Source: Occultella aeris
Lineage (GTDB): Bacteria; Actinomycetota; Actinomycetes; Actinomycetales; Beutenbergiaceae
Assembly: GCF_902703175.1 (NCBI RefSeq)
Contig: NZ_CACRYJ010000004.1
Coordinates: forward strand, 1 to 64,000
Length of the DNA: 64,000 nucleotides
Direction: 5' to 3'
The notes below the pieces were generated by a model. That model saw only the letters and a program-made list of their open reading frames with translations, was not told the DNA's origin and did no database searches. This document shows, piece after piece, positions 60,351 through 64,000 of the stretch (position 1 is the stretch's first letter; each line of letters begins with the position of its first letter). The position numbers and the translations under genes are program-made.

Positions 60351-60381
60351 CTAGAATTCTCCGAAAATGTTCGGGTAGTCT
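60351..60381. promoter_or_regulatory. Divergent promoter/operator between LacI and FAD oxidoreductase genes
   Basis: ctagaattct followed by ccgaaaat (60351-60368) matches, in inverse orientation, the ctaga/attttcgg patch upstream of the ABC operon. TAGTCT (60376-60381) is a candidate -10 for the rightward gene, with no clear -35. Confidence 0.4.
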
Positions 60382-60447
60382 TCTCCGGGAAGGATGCTTC
60401 GGCTGGAACCGGAGCATGGCACAGGTCTCACATAGGAGTGGTCGATC

Positions 60448-62052
60448 GTGGAGTTGCAGGCAGACATCGCCGTCATCGGCGGCGGCATGGGCGGGGTGTC
60501 GGCGGCCCTGGCGGCCCTCGAGGCCGGCCGTCGCGTGGTGCTCACGGAGCAGACCCGGTGGCTGGGCGGCCAATTGACCAGCCAACTGGTGCCGACCGAT
60601 GAGCACCGGTACATCGAGGACGACGGCGCGAACCGCTCCTACCGTCGGCTGCGCGACGGTCTGCGCGAGCACTACCGCCGGAACTTCCCGCTCACCGATG
60701 CTGCGCGGGCGGACCCCCACCTGAACCCGGGCCACGCCTGGGTCAGCCCGGTCAGCGTCGATCCGCGAGTGGCAGTCGCGGTCATCGACGACCTGCTCAT
60801 GCCGTACCTGGCTGCGGACCGCCTCGTGGTCCTGCGCGAGACCGTGCCGGTCTCGGTCGCCACCGACGGCGACCACGTCACCTCGGTCCGGGTGCGTACC
60901 GCAACGGGGGACGAGATCGACATCGCCGCCGCATATGTCCTCGACGCTACCGAGCTCGGCGACCTGCTTCCGCTGGCCGGGGTCGAGCACGTCTCGGGGC
61001 GGGAGTCGCAGGAGCAGACCGGGGAGCCCGGCGCGTGGCCGACGGCGGACCCGACCGACATGCAGGGCGTGAGCTGGTGCTTCGCGATCGACCACCTCGA
61101 GGGCGAGGACCACACGATCGACCGCCCGGACGACTACGCCTACTGGCGCGATCTGCGCCCGGCCCAGCTGAACGGGCGCAAGATCCTCAGCTTCGGCGAA
61201 CCCGTCACCCCCGAGGGCAAGCCCGGACGCGTCTACACCCTGAACCCGAACCTCGACGACGACGTCATCGACCTCGACCACCGCAACATGGACCTGGCCC
61301 CGGAGCTGTGGAACTACCGCAGGATCGCGGTGCGCCGGTTCTTCACGCCCGGGTTCTTCCGTAGCGACGTGGTGGTGGTCAACTGGCCGATGAACGACTA
61401 CGTCGGCGGACCGCTCTTCGGTGTCCCGGAAGCCGAGCACCATTGGCACCAGGCCAAGGCCCTGAGCAGGTCGCTCGTGTACTGGCTGCAGACCGACGCA
61501 CCACGCCCGGACGGCGGAACCGGGTGGCCCGGGATGCGGCTGCGCGCCGACGTCGCCGGGACCGAGGACGGGTTCGCGATGTACCCCTACATCCGGGAGT
61601 CCCGCCGGATCCTCGCGCTGAAGACGATCATCGAGCAGGAACTCTCCACGGCCTACCGCGGCGACGGCGGGGCCGAGCGCTACCCGGACTCGGTCGGCAC
61701 CGGTCACTACTACTGGATCGACCGCCACCACACCACGGGCGACGGCCGTGGCGCGGGCGGCACCCCGCACCCGTTCGAGATCCCGCTCCGGGCGCTGATC
61801 CCCCGCCGGCTGCGCAACCTGCTGCCGGCCGCGAAGAACATCGGGACCACGCAGATCACCAACGGCGCCTACCGGCTGCACCCGGTCGAATGGAGCATCG
61901 GCGAGGCGGTCGGGGCGCTCGCCGCGTACTGCCTGGCGAACGGCACCGAGCCACACGCCGTCGTCGCGGCGCCCGGCTCGGTCGAGGACTTCCAGCGCGT
62001 CCTCACCGCGCGCGGCGTGCAACTGCGCTGGGCGGAGGACAAGCGGTGGTGA
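60448..62052 (+). CDS. FAD-dependent oxidoreductase (FAD_oxidored family)
   Basis: 534 residues. The dinucleotide motif IAVIGGGMGGVSAALAALEAG starts at about residue 6, followed by WLGGQLTSQ, a hallmark of the group. The GD-type FAD motif occurs near the C-terminus around KNIGTTQITNGAYRLHPVEWSIGE. Members occur in plant-polysaccharide and glycan loci; the substrate is unknown. GTG start with AGGAG about 10 bases upstream. Divergent from the LacI gene. Confidence 0.83.
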   Translation: MELQADIAVIGGGMGGVSAALAALEAGRRVVLTEQTRWLGGQLTSQLVPTDEHRYIEDDGANRSYRRLRDGLREHYRRNFPLTDAARADPHLNPGHAWVSPVSVDPRVAVAVIDDLLMPYLAADRLVVLRETVPVSVATDGDHVTSVRVRTATGDEIDIAAAYVLDATELGDLLPLAGVEHVSGRESQEQTGEPGAWPTADPTDMQGVSWCFAIDHLEGEDHTIDRPDDYAYWRDLRPAQLNGRKILSFGEPVTPEGKPGRVYTLNPNLDDDVIDLDHRNMDLAPELWNYRRIAVRRFFTPGFFRSDVVVVNWPMNDYVGGPLFGVPEAEHHWHQAKALSRSLVYWLQTDAPRPDGGTGWPGMRLRADVAGTEDGFAMYPYIRESRRILALKTIIEQELSTAYRGDGGAERYPDSVGTGHYYWIDRHHTTGDGRGAGGTPHPFEIPLRALIPRRLRNLLPAAKNIGTTQITNGAYRLHPVEWSIGEAVGALAAYCLANGTEPHAVVAAPGSVEDFQRVLTARGVQLRWAEDKRW

Positions 62053-62078
62053 GAGTGCCCTCGCACCCGGACCCGGGC

Positions 62079-62909
62079 TCAGAAGTCGTAGCTGACGGAC
62101 CACCGGTCGGACTGACCGGCGCCGAGGGTCCGCTCGAAGAACGGCTCGAACGAGAACGTCTCGTGGTTGCCCCAGATCGGTAGGAACGTCGGCGCGTAGC
62201 TCGTCGTCGCGGTGACCAGGCCGAGGGCGGGATGACGCTGCGTGAATGTCGCTCGCTCCTGGGCGCGCACGCCGAGCGCCGCGTAGTGGCCCTCGTGCCC
62301 GGGAGCGAGCGTCCGGCGTCGGATGAAACCGTTCGGAGCGAGGTCGTAGCCGTCGTTGGCCGGCATGTCGATCGACAGGCTCGTGCGCAGCAGTTCGTCC
62401 CCGGACGGCTGCGGATAGAAGGGGTGCGGGAACCAGGAGACCGGGAGCAACCGCTGACCGTGATTGTGGATCTGGGTCTCGGAGTGCAGGGTACGGTTCT
62501 CCAGTGTCACGGTCCGCACGAGGGTCAGTTCGAAGCCCTGGAAGGCGTGCGCGGTGCGGTAGGTGATGGCGCCACCGCCGGGAGTGGCCACCTGCTCGGT
62601 CTCCCAGGAGCAGAACTCGAGCACCTCTCGTCGCTCGAGATCACAGGTCCCCACGCCGATCACGAGCGAGGTCGTGCTGGTGCTCGCCGGGTCCCGCAAC
62701 GGCGCGAGGTTGAACGCGTCCGGGATGCCCTGGCCGTCGAACCAGTTGAACTCGTGCGGATAGGTGGGTCCGGTGAGCAGTGGGCCGTGCCGACGGTCAT
62801 GGATCTGGAAGACGTAACCGCCGGTGCAGTACCGAGGCCCGAACCTGGCTCGGTCCGCGACGGGGTCCAGGAGTTCGACGGTGAGCTCGGCGTTGGTCAG
62901 GGTGGGCAT
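62079..62909 (-). CDS. Aldose 1-epimerase-like protein
   Basis: 276 residues of predominantly beta structure in the galactose-mutarotase-like fold: GGYVFQIHDRR at the start, RTVTLENRTLHSETQIHNHG in the middle and SWFPHPFYP after it. It may interconvert sugar anomers in the locus. GAGGAG lies upstream of ATG 62909. It follows the dehydratase gene by 14 bases. Confidence 0.75.
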   Translation of the reverse strand: MPTLTNAELTVELLDPVADRARFGPRYCTGGYVFQIHDRRHGPLLTGPTYPHEFNWFDGQGIPDAFNLAPLRDPASTSTTSLVIGVGTCDLERREVLEFCSWETEQVATPGGGAITYRTAHAFQGFELTLVRTVTLENRTLHSETQIHNHGQRLLPVSWFPHPFYPQPSGDELLRTSLSIDMPANDGYDLAPNGFIRRRTLAPGHEGHYAALGVRAQERATFTQRHPALGLVTATTSYAPTFLPIWGNHETFSFEPFFERTLGAGQSDRWSVSYDF

Positions 62910-62923
62910 GGGCTCGGCTCCTC

Positions 62924-64000
62924 TCATGGTGCGTACAGCGCGCCGTCCAGCCCGCGCACGCCGAGGGCCCACTCGTCGTGGCGGGACAGACCCGCGGGAT
63001 AGCGAGCGGCTGCTTCCTCGTCGATGTCGATGCCCCAGCCAGGTGCAACGTTCGGGCGCAGGTACCCGGCCTCGGCCCGCAGCGTGCCGGGAAAAACCTC
63101 GTGTACGGGCTCGGAGTAGTGGTGGTACTCCTGGATCCCGAACGCGGCGCTCGTCACGTCCACAGCGACGTTCGCGGCCGCGCCGACCGGGGACACGTCG
63201 CCGGGGGAGTGCCACGCCGTCTGGACGCCGTGGAACTCGGCCAGCGTCGCGAGCTTGCGTGCCGGCGTGAGACCACCGATGGCGGTGATGTGGCAGCGGA
63301 TCAGGTCCACGCCGCCGCCGGTGATCAGTCGGGCGGCGTCGGTCAGCGAAGTGCACAGCTCGCCGACCGCGATCGGCACCGGGGAGGCGGCCCGGACGCC
63401 GGGGAGCTCGTCGAAGAACTCCGGTGCCACCACGTCCTCGAGGAAGAACAGCCGGTACGGCTCCAGCGCGCGCGCCAGCAGCACGGCCTGCTTCGGGGTC
63501 AGCCGGGAGTGCACGTCGTGGAGCAGGTTGACCTCGTCGCCGAGCTCGGCGCGGGCGCGCGCGAACAGTTCCGGCGTGGTGCGCAGGTAGTGCTGCACAT
63601 CCCAGCCGTCCTCGTTCGGCTGGCCGGGGTAGGCGGCCTCGGAGCCGGTGCTGCCGTAGCTGCCGCGCCCGGGCTGGGAGGTCTGCAGCCGCACGTGTCG
63701 CCAGCCGGAGTCCATCCAGGCGTGGGCGGAGGCCAGCGTGGCGTCGACGTCGCCGCCGGAGGCGTGCGCGTAGGTGGGCACGGCGGCGCGCACCCGGCCG
63801 CCGAGCAGCGCATGGACCGGCAGTCCGGCGCGCTTGCCGGCGATGTCCCAGAGCGCCATGTCCAGGCCTGAGATGGCGTTGTTGCCGACCGGACCCTCGC
63901 GCCAGTAGGAGGAGAACTTCACGGCCCGGACGATGTCCTCGATGTCCTCCGGGTGGCGCCCGACCGCGAGCCGGGCGACGTGCTCGTCGACGTAGGTCGC
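62924..64000 (-). CDS. Enolase-superfamily sugar-acid dehydratase, RspA/ManD-like (5' end beyond window)
   Basis: 359 residues are visible; the coding frame runs off the window edge at 64,000, so the N-terminus is missing. The superfamily metal ligands can be placed: Asp in LLHDVHS, Glu in FLEDVVAPE and Glu in VGELCTS, with a His in TAWHSPGD. NAISGLDMALWDIAGKRAG is typical of the mannonate/galactonate dehydratase (ManD/RspA) branch. It would dehydrate a sugar acid such as D-mannonate, fitting uronate catabolism, though specificity cannot be read here. The GTG at 63922 is internal and not the start. Confidence 0.85.
   Translation of the reverse strand, partial: ATYVDEHVARLAVGRHPEDIEDIVRAVKFSSYWREGPVGNNAISGLDMALWDIAGKRAGLPVHALLGGRVRAAVPTYAHASGGDVDATLASAHAWMDSGWRHVRLQTSQPGRGSYGSTGSEAAYPGQPNEDGWDVQHYLRTTPELFARARAELGDEVNLLHDVHSRLTPKQAVLLARALEPYRLFFLEDVVAPEFFDELPGVRAASPVPIAVGELCTSLTDAARLITGGGVDLIRCHITAIGGLTPARKLATLAEFHGVQTAWHSPGDVSPVGAAANVAVDVTSAAFGIQEYHHYSEPVHEVFPGTLRAEAGYLRPNVAPGWGIDIDEEAAARYPAGLSRHDEWALGVRGLDGALYAP

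Noticed and set aside
60283-62103. N-terminal extension of the LacI regulator
   Set aside because: It is antisense to the FAD oxidoreductase; the LacI helix-turn-helix lies just after ATG 60282.
1-64000. CRISPR arrays, insertion sequences, prophage or integrase genes
   Set aside because: No regularly spaced repeats, transposase, integrase or phage structural genes were seen, and base composition is even apart from promoter patches.

Overview
This window is about 70% G+C, with GTG starts, 4-base start/stop overlaps between genes and many apparently leaderless promoters. It comes from an actinomycete. The gene order crgA - DUF881 - class E sortase - pabA - pknB - pknA - pbpA - rodA - pstP - fhaB - fhaA - tRNA-Leu is the origin-proximal cell-wall and division cluster of Actinomycetota. 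Together with the many carbohydrate loci it suggests a soil- or plant-associated member of Micrococcales, perhaps near Beutenbergiaceae or Ruaniaceae; the family is an inference.

Layout. 1-12.1 kb: a cluster of DnaA-box-like sites, then the conserved Ser/Thr kinase, elongation and FHA cluster and a tRNA-Leu with its terminator. 12.2-14.0 kb: a TetR regulator divergent from a CPBP membrane protease. 14.1-21.8 kb: a sugar ABC importer (two permeases and a lipoprotein, no ATPase), a sulfatase, a Gfo/Idh/MocA oxidoreductase and a ROK regulator, punctuated by three very short ORFs that each overlap the next start codon. 21.9-27.3 kb: a YCII-like protein, a P-loop kinase, a secreted pectate lyase, and a TetR/FAD-monooxygenase divergent pair. 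27.4-33.1 kb: an AraR-like GntR/LacI hybrid regulator, a large secreted glycoside hydrolase and a CE7 acetyl esterase; the regulator and hydrolase genes share a palindromic operator. 33.2-41.4 kb: small membrane proteins, a ThrE-type exporter, an NAD(P)-binding protein, a stand-alone EF-Tu domain II protein, an aminoglycoside phosphotransferase-like kinase, a phosphoribosyltransferase, a ROK kinase/NanE pair and a PHP protein. 41.5-49.7 kb: HPr, a TetR regulator, then six genes joined by five consecutive 4-base overlaps: two ferritin-like proteins, a fatty acyl-CoA reductase/HAD fusion, an SDR, a PlsC acyltransferase and an alkylglycerone-phosphate synthase homologue. 49.7-51.6 kb: a small protein, a phosphoglycerate-mutase-like protein and a methyltransferase. 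51.7-64 kb: a second glycan locus with a secreted repeat protein, a Gfo/Idh protein, an ABC importer without ATPase, a LacI regulator, an FAD oxidoreductase, an aldose-epimerase-like protein and a truncated enolase-superfamily dehydratase.

The most interesting system is the six-gene operon at 42,440-49,667 under a probable TetR operator. Its predicted enzymes supply every step from acyl-CoA to an alkyl-ether glycerolipid: acyl reduction to fatty alcohol, acylation of a DHAP-type acceptor, acyl-to-alkyl exchange, and keto reduction. This resembles the peroxisomal pathway and the myxobacterial ether-lipid genes rather than the anaerobic plasmalogen enzyme. A diiron ferritin-like protein and a paired homologue that has lost three of six metal ligands are added to it.
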